From positions 3,668-67,667 of the forward strand of contig JBPOFU010000006.1 of NCBI GenBank assembly GCA_051252075.1: a stretch of DNA of 64,000 nt, in the 5' to 3' direction. Position numbers and translations under genes: made by a program. The notes below the pieces were generated by a model, which was not told the DNA's origin, did not search any database, and was given only the letters and a program-made list of their open reading frames with translations. The stretch's first letter is position 1; every line of letters begins with the position of its first letter. This document shows positions 32,899 through 42,040 of the stretch, piece after piece. The DNA comes from Oceanococcus sp051252075 (GTDB lineage: Bacteria > Pseudomonadota > Gammaproteobacteria > Nevskiales > Oceanococcaceae).

Positions 32899-34263
32899 AT
32901 GTCCGTGAGCAAAATTAAGCAGAGTTATCGTTGCAGCAGTTGTGGTGCCAGTGCCAGTCAGTGGGCCGGCCAATGCCTCAGTTGCGGTGAATGGAACACC
33001 TTGGAGCAGCACAAAATTGCGAGTGCAGAAAAGCCGGGGCGCGGTGCGCGCGGCTATGCTGGGGAGAATCGCATACGCATGTTGTCAGAGGTCGGTGGCG
33101 ACACCGAGCAACGCATAGCTAGCGGCTTTCTGGAGCTGGATCGTGTGTTGGGTGGTGGCATTGTGGCGGGCTCAGTGATTTTGCTCGGAGGTGATCCCGG
33201 CATAGGTAAATCGACCTTGTTGCTGCAATTGCTGATGAAGGTTGGGCACGAGCAATCAATGGTTTATGTCACTGGGGAGGAATCTCTGCAGCAAGTGCGC
33301 ATGCGCGCGCAACGCTTAGGGCATGGTGACGCGCCCCTGGGCGTGGTGGCAGAGACCGAAGTCGAAAGCATCATGGGTATGTTGCAGGACAAGCCTCCAG
33401 CATTACTGGTCATTGATTCCATACAAACCTTATTCAGTCGGGAATTGGGTTCAGCGCCGGGTTCAGTTGCGCAGCTGCGTGAGTGCTGTGCGCTGTTGGT
33501 GCGATTTGCCAAGCAGCGAAACGTGGCGATATTTTTGGTCGGTCATGTCACCAAAGAAGGGGTGATTGCCGGGCCTCGTGTGCTCGAGCATATGGTCGAT
33601 ACGGTGTTGTACTTTGAGGCGGACGCCGGAGGGCGATTGCGCATGATACGCGCCGCGAAAAATCGCTTCGGCGCGGTCAATGAGTTGGGCTTTTTTGCTA
33701 TGGCCGATACCGGTTTGAAGGAAGTGAGTAATCCTTCAGCTTTGTTTTTGGCGCGCGATGCAGAACCGGCTTCCGGTAGCGTGGTTTTGGTCACTCGCGA
33801 AGGCAGTCGTCCGGTGTTGGTTGAGGTGCAAGCCTTGGTGGACCAAGGTGGATCATCACCACGGCGCGTTGCAGTGGGGCTGGAGGCGAATCGATTGGCC
33901 ATGCTATTGGCAATATTGCATCGGCATGCCCAGCTGAGCCTGCTTGATCAAGATGTATTTATGAATGTGGTCGGCGGCTTGCATGTGCGGGAAACAGCTG
34001 CGGATCTGGCGATCGTGCTGGCGGCGGTTTCTAGCTTCCGCGACAAACCTTTATCGCCAAGCTTGGCCGTGTTTGGTGAGTTAGGCTTGGCGGGCGAGCT
34101 GCGGCCGGTCAGTGGCGGGGAGGAGCGAGTTGCAGAGGCTGCCAAGCAGGGCTTTACTCGGATTATCGTGCCGCGCTCAAATAAGCCCCGTAAAATCCCT
34201 GGGTCTGTGCAAATTATTGCCGCGCGTAATTTGGCCGAGGCCTTGGATGCGGCGCATGAATAA
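32899..34263 (+). CDS. radA: DNA repair protein RadA
   Basis: A 454-residue RecA-like ATPase that promotes branch migration in recombinational repair. The N-terminal C4 zinc finger is CSSCGASASQWAGQCLSCGEW, cysteines at about 11, 14, 25 and 28. Walker A is GGDPGIGKSTLLLQL, then the RadA-specific KNRFGAVNELGFF motif. A Lon-protease-like C-terminal domain follows (GGLHVRETAADLAIVLA, FGELGLAGELRPV), without need of protease activity. It lies between two minus-strand genes and ends 8 nt from the convergent corC-like stop. Confidence 0.96.
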   Translation: MSVSKIKQSYRCSSCGASASQWAGQCLSCGEWNTLEQHKIASAEKPGRGARGYAGENRIRMLSEVGGDTEQRIASGFLELDRVLGGGIVAGSVILLGGDPGIGKSTLLLQLLMKVGHEQSMVYVTGEESLQQVRMRAQRLGHGDAPLGVVAETEVESIMGMLQDKPPALLVIDSIQTLFSRELGSAPGSVAQLRECCALLVRFAKQRNVAIFLVGHVTKEGVIAGPRVLEHMVDTVLYFEADAGGRLRMIRAAKNRFGAVNELGFFAMADTGLKEVSNPSALFLARDAEPASGSVVLVTREGSRPVLVEVQALVDQGGSSPRRVAVGLEANRLAMLLAILHRHAQLSLLDQDVFMNVVGGLHVRETAADLAIVLAAVSSFRDKPLSPSLAVFGELGLAGELRPVSGGEERVAEAAKQGFTRIIVPRSNKPRKIPGSVQIIAARNLAEALDAAHE

Positions 34264-34271
34264 GCTTGAAC

Positions 34272-35567
34272 TTATATCGTGGACGGCTGTGCACGACGTG
34301 GCTTGCTTTTGCTAGGCGGCGGCGTCACTTTAACTTGCTGAATAACGTTGGCCTTGGTGCTGATGATTTCAACTTGGTATTTGTTCAGCTTTAGGTGTGT
34401 GCCAGGCTCGGGAATGTCTTCCAATTGTTCCACGATCAAGCCGTTGAGCGTGCGTGCGCCAGTGCTTGGCAAAGCCCAGCTCATAGCGCGATTGAGGCTG
34501 CGTACATTGGTCATGGCATTGACTGAGTAGCTACCATCCGGGTTGGCCGTCGCATGACGTTCGCGGGTGCTGGGGTCGGTAGTAAATTCGCCGACGATTT
34601 CTTCCAAAATATCTTCTAGTGTCACTAGACCCTGGATATCACCGTATTCGTCGACTACAAAGCCAATGCGCCGGCGCTGGTTTTGAAAATTCAGTAATTG
34701 CTGATTAAGCGGCGTGCCCTCGGGAATAAAGTACGGATCACGCGCTTGCTTGCTGAGATTTTCTAGATTCAATGTTTGGGTGGAGAGTAGGCCCAATATG
34801 CGGCGCAAATGGATGATGCCGCGGATGTCATCAATGCTGCCGTAGAACAGCGGCAAGCGGGTGTGGTGACTGTTTTGAATTTGCTCTAGAACTTCCGCCC
34901 AGTCGCGCGAAATGTCGACGCCGACGATTTCATTGCGCGGCACCATGATGTCTTCCACGGTGGCCTTTTCTAAATCCAGGATAGACAACAACATGTGTTG
35001 GTGGCGTCGAGGGATCATTGCGCCCGTTTCAGCCACGACGGTGCGCAATTCTTCCGTGCTCAGGCTGTGCTCGGAGACATCTTCTGGGTCGACGCCTAGG
35101 AGTCTCAGCAGCACGCGGGCAATCGCGCTAATCAGCCAAACCACCGGTGATAGCAGTTTCAGCAAAGGCGTATACACCCAAGCTGCGGGGTAGGCCAAGC
35201 GTTCAGGGTCAAGCGCGGCCAGTGTTTTCGGTGTCACTTCGGCAAATATCAATATGACTAAGGTCAATGCGCCGGTGGCGATCGCGATACCGGATTCACC
35301 GAACACGCGCAGACCGATAATCGTAGCGATAGCTGAGGCCAAAATGTTGACGAAGTTGTTGCCCAGCAGAATGATGCCGATGAGCCGGTCTTGGCGCTTC
35401 AGAAGTGCTGCGACACGTTGCGCCGCTTTATCGCCACTGCTGGCCTGATGCTGCAGGCGATAGCGATTTAAGGCCATCAATGCTGTTTCTGAGCCTGAAA
35501 AGAAAGCTGACATGGCAATTAAAGCCACCAGCAGGCCCAGCAACAGCCCTATTGGGAATTCGTCCAA
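34272..35567 (-). CDS. CNNM/CorC-type transporter (HlyC/CorC family, DUF21-CBS)
   Basis: A 431-residue inner-membrane protein related to E. coli YfjD and to Mg2+ transporters of the CNNM/CorC group. The DUF21 domain has about three to four membrane segments (LLLGLLVALIAMSAFFSGSE at the start, FFSGSETALMALN being typical). A CBS pair (about 200-330; EDIMVPRNEIVGVD, VVDEYGDIQGLVTLEDILEE) and a C-terminal transporter-associated domain follow. Next to ypjD and divergent from ffh, it keeps the same neighbourhood as E. coli yfjD-ypjD-ffh. The substrate is inferred only from the family. Confidence 0.9.
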   Translation of the reverse strand: MDEFPIGLLLGLLVALIAMSAFFSGSETALMALNRYRLQHQASSGDKAAQRVAALLKRQDRLIGIILLGNNFVNILASAIATIIGLRVFGESGIAIATGALTLVILIFAEVTPKTLAALDPERLAYPAAWVYTPLLKLLSPVVWLISAIARVLLRLLGVDPEDVSEHSLSTEELRTVVAETGAMIPRRHQHMLLSILDLEKATVEDIMVPRNEIVGVDISRDWAEVLEQIQNSHHTRLPLFYGSIDDIRGIIHLRRILGLLSTQTLNLENLSKQARDPYFIPEGTPLNQQLLNFQNQRRRIGFVVDEYGDIQGLVTLEDILEEIVGEFTTDPSTRERHATANPDGSYSVNAMTNVRSLNRAMSWALPSTGARTLNGLIVEQLEDIPEPGTHLKLNKYQVEIISTKANVIQQVKVTPPPSKSKPRRAQPSTI

Positions 35568-35662
35568 GGTGGACTCACCACTCCGATTTCGAGAAGAGCC
35601 CCTAAATTAGGGGCAAATGTGCGGCTGCACAAGCGGATTCATGAAATTTTTGTGCCACAGGT

Positions 35663-36451
35663 CTACGCCCAACTGCGCCCTAGTAGTAACTCCAGCACCA
35701 ATTTTGAACCGAAATAAGCCAATAGAAGGGTGATATAAGCCCACAAAACCCAACGCACAGCGGTGCGTCCACGCCAGCCACGCAGCTGCCTTCCGGCGGC
35801 CAGTGCGCCGAATAAAGCGCAGGCAATCAAAGATAGGACGGTTTTGTGGGCGAGATGCTGGGCGAAAAAGTCATCAACGAATAAGAAGCCAGAAGCGATG
35901 CTGGTGCACAGCAGGACAAAGCCTATGGTGACCAGTCGGAACACCAAATCCTCCATAACCTGCAGCGGAGGCATGCTGGTGCGGTGACCAGGTTGGCGCA
36001 AGCTGCGCTCCAACGTCGCATAACTCATGGTTTGTAGCGCCGCTAAGGTCAATGTGGCGTAAGCCAGTAATGACAAAATGATATGTGTCCGAATGGCTGC
36101 ATCTAAGGGGACGGAGTGGGCGGCTCCGGCCGGTAGCAGCCATGCCAGCGGTATAGCAAGGGCTGTCATCGGCCATAGCCAGCGCCCTAGGTGCCACAGC
36201 GGTTGGCGCGTGCTCAATAAAGCGTGCACTGCGCAGCATTGCCATAGGAAAAGTTTCAAAGCAGCGCCCACGTCGAGTTTCCATTGCGCGCCAAGCATGT
36301 CGCTGAGGCCAATCGCAAGGCCTTGCAAAGCGACGGCTGGAACGATGAGCAAAATGAGCGTCTGGTATTGCGGGGCTACTTTGTTGCTGTGCAATTGCCA
36401 GCTTCCTGCAAGGTAGAGCAGGGCGGCGGTTATTTCGAGCAGGCTGAGCAT
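35663..36451 (-). CDS. ypjD: CcsA/YpjD-type cytochrome c assembly-like membrane protein
   Basis: A 262-residue polytopic membrane protein with about eight hydrophobic segments. It matches the CcsA-like YpjD family, with a Trp-containing start (YLAGSWQLHSN), the HIILSLLAYATLTLAALQT segment and the FFAQHLAHKTVLSLIACALF helix with conserved histidines. The family resembles haem-handling cytochrome c assembly proteins, but YpjD's own role is not established. It is divergent from ffh and upstream of the corC-like gene; the 95-nt gap between them holds no gene. Confidence 0.88.
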   Translation of the reverse strand: MLSLLEITAALLYLAGSWQLHSNKVAPQYQTLILLIVPAVALQGLAIGLSDMLGAQWKLDVGAALKLFLWQCCAVHALLSTRQPLWHLGRWLWPMTALAIPLAWLLPAGAAHSVPLDAAIRTHIILSLLAYATLTLAALQTMSYATLERSLRQPGHRTSMPPLQVMEDLVFRLVTIGFVLLCTSIASGFLFVDDFFAQHLAHKTVLSLIACALFGALAAGRQLRGWRGRTAVRWVLWAYITLLLAYFGSKLVLELLLGRSWA

Positions 36452-36552
36452 GCAGGTATCTTCGCACGCAGTTGCCCACTTGAAAATTGCCAGCGCGCGT
36501 ACTGGAAATCGGCGTAGGCGTTAAACTGGCCTTTTTTTGCCGCACGAAGACC

Positions 36553-37914
36553 ATGTTCGAAAGCCTTTCCGAGAGTTTACAAACCACGTTTAAGGAATTA
36601 CGTGGCCAAGGTCGATTGACCGAGGACAACATCAAAGACGCCTTGCGCCAAGTGCGCCGCGCTTTGTTGGAGGCGGATGTCGCCTTAGAGGTCGTAAAGG
36701 ACTTTGTTGATCGCGTAAAAGAGCGCGCTCTGGGTGAGCAGGTGCGCAGCAGCCTGACGCCAGGCCAAGAATTCATCAGCATCGTCCAGGACGAGCTTGC
36801 TATAGAGCTGGGGGGCGCAAGCCAAGGTTTGGAGCTACGTGCCCAGCCGCCAGCCGTGATTTTGATGGCGGGTTTGCAGGGCTCTGGTAAAACCACAAGC
36901 ACGGGTAAGTTAGCCAAGTACTTGCTGGAACAGAAGAAGCGGGTTTTGCTGGTGAGCTGCGATGTGTATCGTCCGGCGGCGATTGATCAACTCAAAACCG
37001 TAGCGGCAGCCGTTCAGGCCGATTTTCATCCTTCATCTCCCTTGCAAAGCCCGGCGCAAATTGCCGATTCTGCCTTGCAGGCTGCGCGTAAAGAGCTGTA
37101 CGACATACTCATAGTCGATACCGCCGGTCGACAAACCGTTGATGAAAAAATGATGCAAGAAATCAAGGGCTTGCATGAATTCCTCAAGCCTGCGGAAACC
37201 TTGTTCGTTATCGACAGCATGACCGGGCAGGATGCCGCTAAGACCGCAGCGGCCTTTGGCGAGGCCTTGCCCTTAACCGGGATAGTGCTGACTAAGGTTG
37301 ATGGTGATGCGCGTGGTGGCGCGGCGCTGTCTGTGCGTAAGATCACCGGTCGTCCGATTAAATTCTTGGGCGTAGGTGAAAAATTAGACGCGTTGGAGCC
37401 TTTTCATCCCGACCGCTTAGCTTCTCGCATTCTCGGCATGGGCGATGTGCTCAGCTTGATTGAGGAGGCAGAAAAGAAGGTTGATCGGCAGAAAGCGGAA
37501 AAATTAGCGCGTAAATTTGCCAAAGGGAAGGGCTTCGACCTTGAGGATTATCGCGATCAACTTTCGCAAATGATCAATATGGGTGGCATGGGTGCAATGT
37601 TGGATAAATTGCCCGGTATGTCGCAGATTCCTGCGCAGATGCGCGATCAGGTGAACGACAAAGAACTGACTCGCTCCATTGCCATCATCAACTCTATGAC
37701 CCTACAAGAGCGTCGTTTTCCAGAAGTTATTAAGGCTTCGCGCAAAAAACGTATTGCCGCCGGATCAGGCACCCAGGTGCCACAGATCAACCGCTTGCTC
37801 AAGCAGCATATGCAGATGCAAAAAATGATGAAGCGTATGCGTAAGGGCGGCATGCAAAAAATGATGCGCGGTATGCAAGGCATGATGCCACCGGGCGGGA
37901 TGCCGCGTCGCTAA
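36553..37914 (+). CDS. ffh: Signal recognition particle protein Ffh
   Basis: A 453-residue SRP GTPase that, with 4.5S RNA and FtsY, delivers inner-membrane proteins to the translocon. The N domain (1-85) precedes the G domain with GLQGSGKTTSTGKLAKYL, CDVYRPAAIDQL, DTAGRQ and TKVDGDARGG. The Met-rich M domain (about 300-453) ends in a very Met-rich tail with QMQKMMKRMRKGGMQKMMRG. ATG 36553 (MFESLSESLQTTFKELRG) is the family start; a longer frame from 36487 is ignored. Confidence 0.97.
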   Translation: MFESLSESLQTTFKELRGQGRLTEDNIKDALRQVRRALLEADVALEVVKDFVDRVKERALGEQVRSSLTPGQEFISIVQDELAIELGGASQGLELRAQPPAVILMAGLQGSGKTTSTGKLAKYLLEQKKRVLLVSCDVYRPAAIDQLKTVAAAVQADFHPSSPLQSPAQIADSALQAARKELYDILIVDTAGRQTVDEKMMQEIKGLHEFLKPAETLFVIDSMTGQDAAKTAAAFGEALPLTGIVLTKVDGDARGGAALSVRKITGRPIKFLGVGEKLDALEPFHPDRLASRILGMGDVLSLIEEAEKKVDRQKAEKLARKFAKGKGFDLEDYRDQLSQMINMGGMGAMLDKLPGMSQIPAQMRDQVNDKELTRSIAIINSMTLQERRFPEVIKASRKKRIAAGSGTQVPQINRLLKQHMQMQKMMKRMRKGGMQKMMRGMQGMMPPGGMPRR

Positions 37915-37934
37915 GACGTGCTACAGAAAAAAGC

Positions 37935-37962
37935 TTCACATTTGCATTAAAACTAGTACAAT
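37935..37962 (+). promoter_or_regulatory. Sigma-70 promoter of the rpsP operon
   Basis: TTCACA (37935-37940), 16-nt spacer, TACAAT (37957-37962), followed by CTCGCGCC, a GC-rich discriminator expected for growth-rate-controlled ribosomal operons. The rpsP ATG lies 39 nt beyond the -10. Confidence 0.7.
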
Positions 37963-38000
37963 CTCGCGCCTTTTTCCGGATTCGACTTTCAGAAACTATT

Positions 38001-38285
38001 ATGGTCAAAATTAGACTCTCTCGTGGCGGCGCTAAAAAGAAGCCGTTTTATCACATCGTTGTTGCCGATATACGTGCTCGTCGTGACGGCCGCTCTATCG
38101 AACGCTTAGGCTTTTTTGACCCTGTTGCCAAAGGTAAAAGCGAAAGCTTGCGCTTGGATCTGGCCCGTGTTGATCACTGGGTTGGGCAAGGCGCCATCAT
38201 GACCGATCGTGTGGCTGCCATTGTGCGCAATCACCGTAAAGCTATTGCTGTTGCGCCGGCTGCTGAGGCCGCTGCCGCAGAATAA
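38001..38285 (+). CDS. rpsP: 30S ribosomal protein S16
   Basis: A 94-residue S16. The signature start is MVKIRLSRGGAKKKPFYHIV, then DGRSIERLGFFDP and VGQGAIMTDRVAAIVR. It assembles early into the 30S body. The Ala-rich tail (AVAPAAEAAAA) is slightly longer than in E. coli. It heads rpsP-rimM-trmD-rplS, the standard order. Confidence 0.97.
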   Translation: MVKIRLSRGGAKKKPFYHIVVADIRARRDGRSIERLGFFDPVAKGKSESLRLDLARVDHWVGQGAIMTDRVAAIVRNHRKAIAVAPAAEAAAAE

Positions 38286-38290
38286 ACGTC

Positions 38291-38827
38291 GTGCCACGGC
38301 CCAAGTCTGGTGACTGGATCACTCTAGGGCAGATTCGTGGTGTATTTGGCGTAAAAGGCTGGCTCAGGCTCGAATCCTTTACCGATCCAGCTGAAAACAT
38401 ACTCGACTATGCCCGCTGGCGTGTTAGCACACCCAGTGGGCATCGTTTTATGCGCCCTCAGCAGGGGCGCTGGCATGGTCCAGGCCTGATAGTGCAATTG
38501 GCTACCGAAGATGGTGGCGTCATTGCTGACCGAGAAGGCGCGCTTGGCTTTGTCCATGCAGAAGTCAGTGTAGAGCGTGACGAGTTGCCCCAGCTGGATG
38601 ACGATGAAATCTACTGGAGTGATTTGGTCGGCATGCAGGTGTTTGGGCTGGAAAACGAGCTTTTGGGCACGGTCAGTACAGTCGTTGATAATCCGGCCCA
38701 TCCCATACTGCAACTGGCCGGTGAGACGTCGCTGCTCATTCCGTTCGTACGTGGCCCTATCGTAGAATCAGTGGATAAGGAGGCGAATGCCATTCGCGTG
38801 CACTGGTCCTCCGACTATGCGGTTTGA
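38291..38827 (+). CDS. rimM: 16S rRNA processing protein RimM
   Basis: A 178-residue 30S maturation factor that binds S19. The N-terminal RimM domain has LGQIRGVFGVKGWLRLESFT. The C-terminal PRC-barrel has IYWSDLVGMQV, LLGTVSTVVDNPAHPIL and LIPFVRGPIVESV. It begins at GTG 38291, 6 nt after rpsP, and overlaps trmD by 11 nt. The length is within the family range. Confidence 0.95.
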   Translation: MPRPKSGDWITLGQIRGVFGVKGWLRLESFTDPAENILDYARWRVSTPSGHRFMRPQQGRWHGPGLIVQLATEDGGVIADREGALGFVHAEVSVERDELPQLDDDEIYWSDLVGMQVFGLENELLGTVSTVVDNPAHPILQLAGETSLLIPFVRGPIVESVDKEANAIRVHWSSDYAV

Positions 38828-39578
38828 TTTTGTTAGCCTATTGCCTGAAGCCATAGCCGCTTTCGCCTCGGCGGGGGTTACAGGCGATGCGGTACGTTCG
38901 GGCAAAGCGCAATTGGCGTGCTGGAATCCGCGCGATTTTGAAGCCAAAGGTAGGCCCGACGATAAACCCTATGGCGGTGGTGCTGGCATGGTGTTGCAGG
39001 CCGACCCTCTGGCTCTGGCTATAGAGGCTGCTCGCAATGCGGGCTTAGCTCAGCGCCCCGTGGTTATGATGAGCCCGCAAGGCCCGCGTTTTGATCAAAG
39101 TCTTGCGCGTGAGTTGAATCAGCAGGGCGGTGCCATCTTGGTTTCTGGGCGCTACGAAGGAATCGACCAGCGTGTCGTCGATAGTCACGTAGATATGGAA
39201 ATCTCTATGGGGGACTTCGTTTTAAGTGGAGGAGAGCTGCCTGCTTTGATGGTGATGGACGCGGTTTTGCGCTTGTCGCCCGAGGTATTGGGTGACGCGC
39301 AATCGGCCGAAGATGAGTCTTTTGTTGACGGGCGGCTGGAATATCCGCAATATACGCGACCCGAAAGCTGGCGCGGACGAAAAGTACCGTCTGTGCTGAT
39401 GTCCGGAAATCATAAGGAAATCTTGCATTGGCGCAGGGTTCAGGCGCTTGGCCGTACTTGGGAGCGTCGTCCGGATTTATTGGATGAAAGCGCATTTGAT
39501 GCGCAAACAAGCGCAATGTTGCGTGAATACATAAACGAATTTCTTGCAGGACATACCAAAGATGCAGCATCTGATTGA
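38817..39578 (+). CDS. trmD: tRNA (guanine-N1)-methyltransferase
   Basis: A 253-residue SPOUT enzyme making m1G37, which prevents +1 frameshifting. Knot motifs are MMSPQGPRFDQSLA, LVSGRYEGIDQRV, LSGGELPALMVMDAVLRL, and QYTRPESWRGRKVPSVLMSG with the SGNH motif. ATG 38817 (MRFDFVSLLPE) is chosen over an earlier in-frame start because family similarity begins there. It overlaps rimM by 11 nt and rplS by 17 nt. Confidence 0.96.
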   Translation: MRFDFVSLLPEAIAAFASAGVTGDAVRSGKAQLACWNPRDFEAKGRPDDKPYGGGAGMVLQADPLALAIEAARNAGLAQRPVVMMSPQGPRFDQSLARELNQQGGAILVSGRYEGIDQRVVDSHVDMEISMGDFVLSGGELPALMVMDAVLRLSPEVLGDAQSAEDESFVDGRLEYPQYTRPESWRGRKVPSVLMSGNHKEILHWRRVQALGRTWERRPDLLDESAFDAQTSAMLREYINEFLAGHTKDAASD

Positions 39579-39906
39579 CGCGGTTGAATCCGAACAGATG
39601 AGCCGTGAGCTTCCGCCTTTCGCACCAGGCGACACGGTCGTCGTACAAGTTAAGGTGAAGGAAGGCGAACGTGAACGTTTGCAGGCTTTTGAAGGCGTGG
39701 TGATTGCTAAGCGTAATCGCGGTCTCAATTCCGCTTTCACTGTGCGTAAAATTTCGCATGGCGAAGGTGTCGAGCGTACCTTCCAAAGCTTCAGCCCATT
39801 GGTTGATAGCCTTGAAGTGAAGCGCCGCGGCAAAGTGCGTCGCGCCAAGCTGTACTACCTGCGTGCTCTACGCGGTAAAGCAGCGCGGATTCGCGAAAAG
39901 CTGTAA
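39562..39906 (+). CDS. rplS: 50S ribosomal protein L19
   Basis: A 114-residue L19 at the 30S-50S interface. It shows FAPGDTVVVQVKVKEGERERLQ, FEGVVIAKRNRG, FTVRKISHGEGVERTF and KLYYLRALRGKAARI. ATG 39562 begins inside trmD (17-nt overlap) with GCAGGA upstream, so its translation is probably coupled to trmD. A strong terminator follows. Confidence 0.97.
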   Translation: MQHLIDAVESEQMSRELPPFAPGDTVVVQVKVKEGERERLQAFEGVVIAKRNRGLNSAFTVRKISHGEGVERTFQSFSPLVDSLEVKRRGKVRRAKLYYLRALRGKAARIREKL

Positions 39907-39928
39907 ACGAGCGCACCATAAGTACCCA

Positions 39929-39958
39929 AACGCCCACCATTGTGTGGGCGTTTTTTTT
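39929..39958 (+). terminator. Intrinsic terminator of the rpsP-rplS operon
   Basis: CGCCCAC (39931-39937), loop CATTGT, GTGGGCG (39944-39950), followed by eight Ts. A stem of 7 bp, extended by an A-T flank, marks the operon end 25 nt after the rplS stop. Confidence 0.93.
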
Positions 39959-40066
39959 GCCTTGAAAATGGCCGGCTGTGTGTGTGAATGCTTGTAAACA
40001 CGGTGGTGCCAGGCCTCCAGCCTCATTTTTTTATGGGCTGAATCGAGAGATGCGGGAAAAATAACG

Positions 40067-40094
40067 CTTGAATTTGTAGGTGTGCGCCCCACTT
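40067..40094 (+). promoter_or_regulatory. Sigma-32 (RpoH) heat-shock promoter of htpG
   Basis: CTTGAA (40067-40072), 14-nt spacer, CCCCACTT (40087-40094), closely matching the E. coli RpoH consensus CTTGAA-N13/14-CCCCATNT. The htpG ATG is 27 nt downstream after AAGGAGG. Confidence 0.88.
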
Positions 40095-40120
40095 AGCTCT
40101 GCCTAAGGAGGAACCACACC

Positions 40121-41986
40121 ATGGCTGAAACACGAGAATTTCAAGCGGAGGTGAAGCAACTGCTTCATCTCATGATCCATTCCTTGTATTCCAACAAGGA
40201 AATTTTCCTGCGTGAACTGATTTCCAACGCTTCAGATGCAACGGATAAGTTGCGTTATGAGGGCTTAAAGAATCCAGATCTGTTGGATGGAGATAGCGAC
40301 TACAGGGTCGAAGTTGATGTAAACAAAGACACGCGCGAGTTAATTATTCGCGACAACGGCATAGGCATGAATGAGCAGGAGGTGATAGACAACCTCGGCA
40401 CTATCGCCAATTCCGGTACCCGCAAATACTTGGATTCACTCAGTGGTGACGAGAAAAAAGATTCGCAGATGATTGGCCAATTTGGTGTTGGCTTTTATTC
40501 ATCGTTTATCGTTGCTGACAAAGTCACCGTTAAGACTCGTCGTGCTGGAGAAGAGCAAGGAATTTGCTGGGTTTCAGAAGGTGAGGGTGACTATTCATTA
40601 GAGCCGATTGAGAAGGCCAGTCGTGGAACCGAAATCATCCTGCATCTGCGAAAAGATGAAGATGAGTTTCTGGAGACGCATCGTTTACATCACGTCATTC
40701 ACAAATACTCCGAGCATTTAAGCCTGCCAGTGCGTTTACAAAAGCCGGCAGAGGGCGATGAGGCTGAGGCTGGTTACGACGTCGTCAATCAAGGTACAGC
40801 TCTGTGGGCGCGCGCTAAGGGTGAAATCAAGGATGAGGAATACGTCGACTTGTACCGTCAGTTGGCTTATGACCAAGATGAGCCCCTGACTTGGTCTCAC
40901 AATAAGGTCGAAGGCAATCTTGAATACGCATCCTTACTGTACATCCCGTCAAAAGCGCCTTTTGATATTTGGGACAGAGATAGCCGTCGCGGTCTAAAGC
41001 TCTATGTGCAGCGCGTCTTTATTATGGAAGACGCCGACAAGCTGCTACCAGGCTATCTGCGATTTGTGCGTGGAGTTATAGATTCTAATGATCTGCCGCT
41101 GAATGTGTCGCGTGAATTGCTGCAAGCAGACGGCGTGATCGAAAAAATTCGCGCTGCCTCGGTAAAACGTGTGCTGAGCATGTTGGCAGCGATGGCGAAA
41201 AAGGATCTTGAGAAATATACCCAGTTTTACGATGCTTTCGGCCCCGTAATCAAGGAAGGGGTGGTTGAGGACGCGGACAACCGCGAGAAGATTCTGGAGT
41301 TGTTGCGTTTTTCTTCCACCAAGACGGAAGGTGATCAGCGCATTTCCCTAAAAGACTATGTCGAGCGTATGCCCGAGGGGCAAAACGAGATCTATTTCTT
41401 GACCGCAGAAAACCTCACCATGGCTAAAGCCAGCCCTCATTTGGAGGCGTTCGCCAAGCGGGATGTGGAGGTCTTGCTGTTGTTGGATAGAGTCGATGAA
41501 TGGATGGTTAATTCCATTCCAGAATTCGATGGACGCAAGCTAAAATCGGTAGTGCGGGGTGATATCGATCTCAGTGAAATGATCGAAGACCCTGAGGCTG
41601 AAGGCGAAAAAGCCCGCGTCGAAGCTTTGTATAAAGATATCTTAGAGCGTTTGCAGACTTTGCTGGCTGGCAAAGTGGAAACCGTGCGGCTCAGTCAGCG
41701 ACTGACTGAATCGCCCTCTTGCTTGGTGGTTGGGGATCAAGCGATGTCTCGTCATTTCGAGCAATTGCTGCGACAAGCGGGGGAAAGTATTCCCAGTAGT
41801 CAGCCCATACTCGAAGTGAATGCCGAGCATCCTTTGCTGCAGCGATTAAAAGACACGTCGGACGACGAGGGCTTCAGTGACTTGGGCCATCTTTTATTCG
41901 AGCAGGCCGTTTTGGCTGAAGGCAGTCAACTCGATGACCCGGCCAGTTTTGTGAAGCGATTGAATCGTTTGGTGTTTAAGGCTTAG
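40121..41986 (+). CDS. htpG: Molecular chaperone HtpG (bacterial Hsp90)
   Basis: A 621-residue Hsp90. The N-terminal GHKL ATPase has IFLRELISNASDATDKLRYE, RDNGIGMNEQEV, LGTIANSGTR and IGQFGVGFYSSFIVAD. The middle domain (about 230-495) includes SKAPFDIWDRDSRRGLKLYV and the client/catalytic Arg region LPLNVSRELLQ. The C-terminal dimerisation domain follows. The eukaryotic MEEVD tail is absent, as normal in bacteria. The SD is ideal (AAGGAGG). Regulation by sigma-32 is indicated by the promoter. It ends at a bidirectional terminator. Confidence 0.97.
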   Translation: MAETREFQAEVKQLLHLMIHSLYSNKEIFLRELISNASDATDKLRYEGLKNPDLLDGDSDYRVEVDVNKDTRELIIRDNGIGMNEQEVIDNLGTIANSGTRKYLDSLSGDEKKDSQMIGQFGVGFYSSFIVADKVTVKTRRAGEEQGICWVSEGEGDYSLEPIEKASRGTEIILHLRKDEDEFLETHRLHHVIHKYSEHLSLPVRLQKPAEGDEAEAGYDVVNQGTALWARAKGEIKDEEYVDLYRQLAYDQDEPLTWSHNKVEGNLEYASLLYIPSKAPFDIWDRDSRRGLKLYVQRVFIMEDADKLLPGYLRFVRGVIDSNDLPLNVSRELLQADGVIEKIRAASVKRVLSMLAAMAKKDLEKYTQFYDAFGPVIKEGVVEDADNREKILELLRFSSTKTEGDQRISLKDYVERMPEGQNEIYFLTAENLTMAKASPHLEAFAKRDVEVLLLLDRVDEWMVNSIPEFDGRKLKSVVRGDIDLSEMIEDPEAEGEKARVEALYKDILERLQTLLAGKVETVRLSQRLTESPSCLVVGDQAMSRHFEQLLRQAGESIPSSQPILEVNAEHPLLQRLKDTSDDEGFSDLGHLLFEQAVLAEGSQLDDPASFVKRLNRLVFKA

Positions 41987-41990
41987 GCCA

Positions 41991-42020
41991 AAAAAAGCCT
42001 GGTGCAATGCCGGGCTTTTT
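41991..42020. terminator. Bidirectional terminator between htpG and the convergent lipoprotein gene
   Basis: AAAAAAGCCTGG (41991-42002), loop TGCAATG, CCGGGCTTTTT (42010-42020). A-run and T-run on the two sides allow it to stop transcription from both convergent genes. Confidence 0.85.
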
Positions 42021-42040
42021 GATTTGGAATGGGCTAAGAG

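Noticed and set aside
39975..39984. Short GT repeat before htpG
   Set aside because: Only a few units long; no evidence for phase variation, and the sigma-32 promoter is over 80 nt further on.
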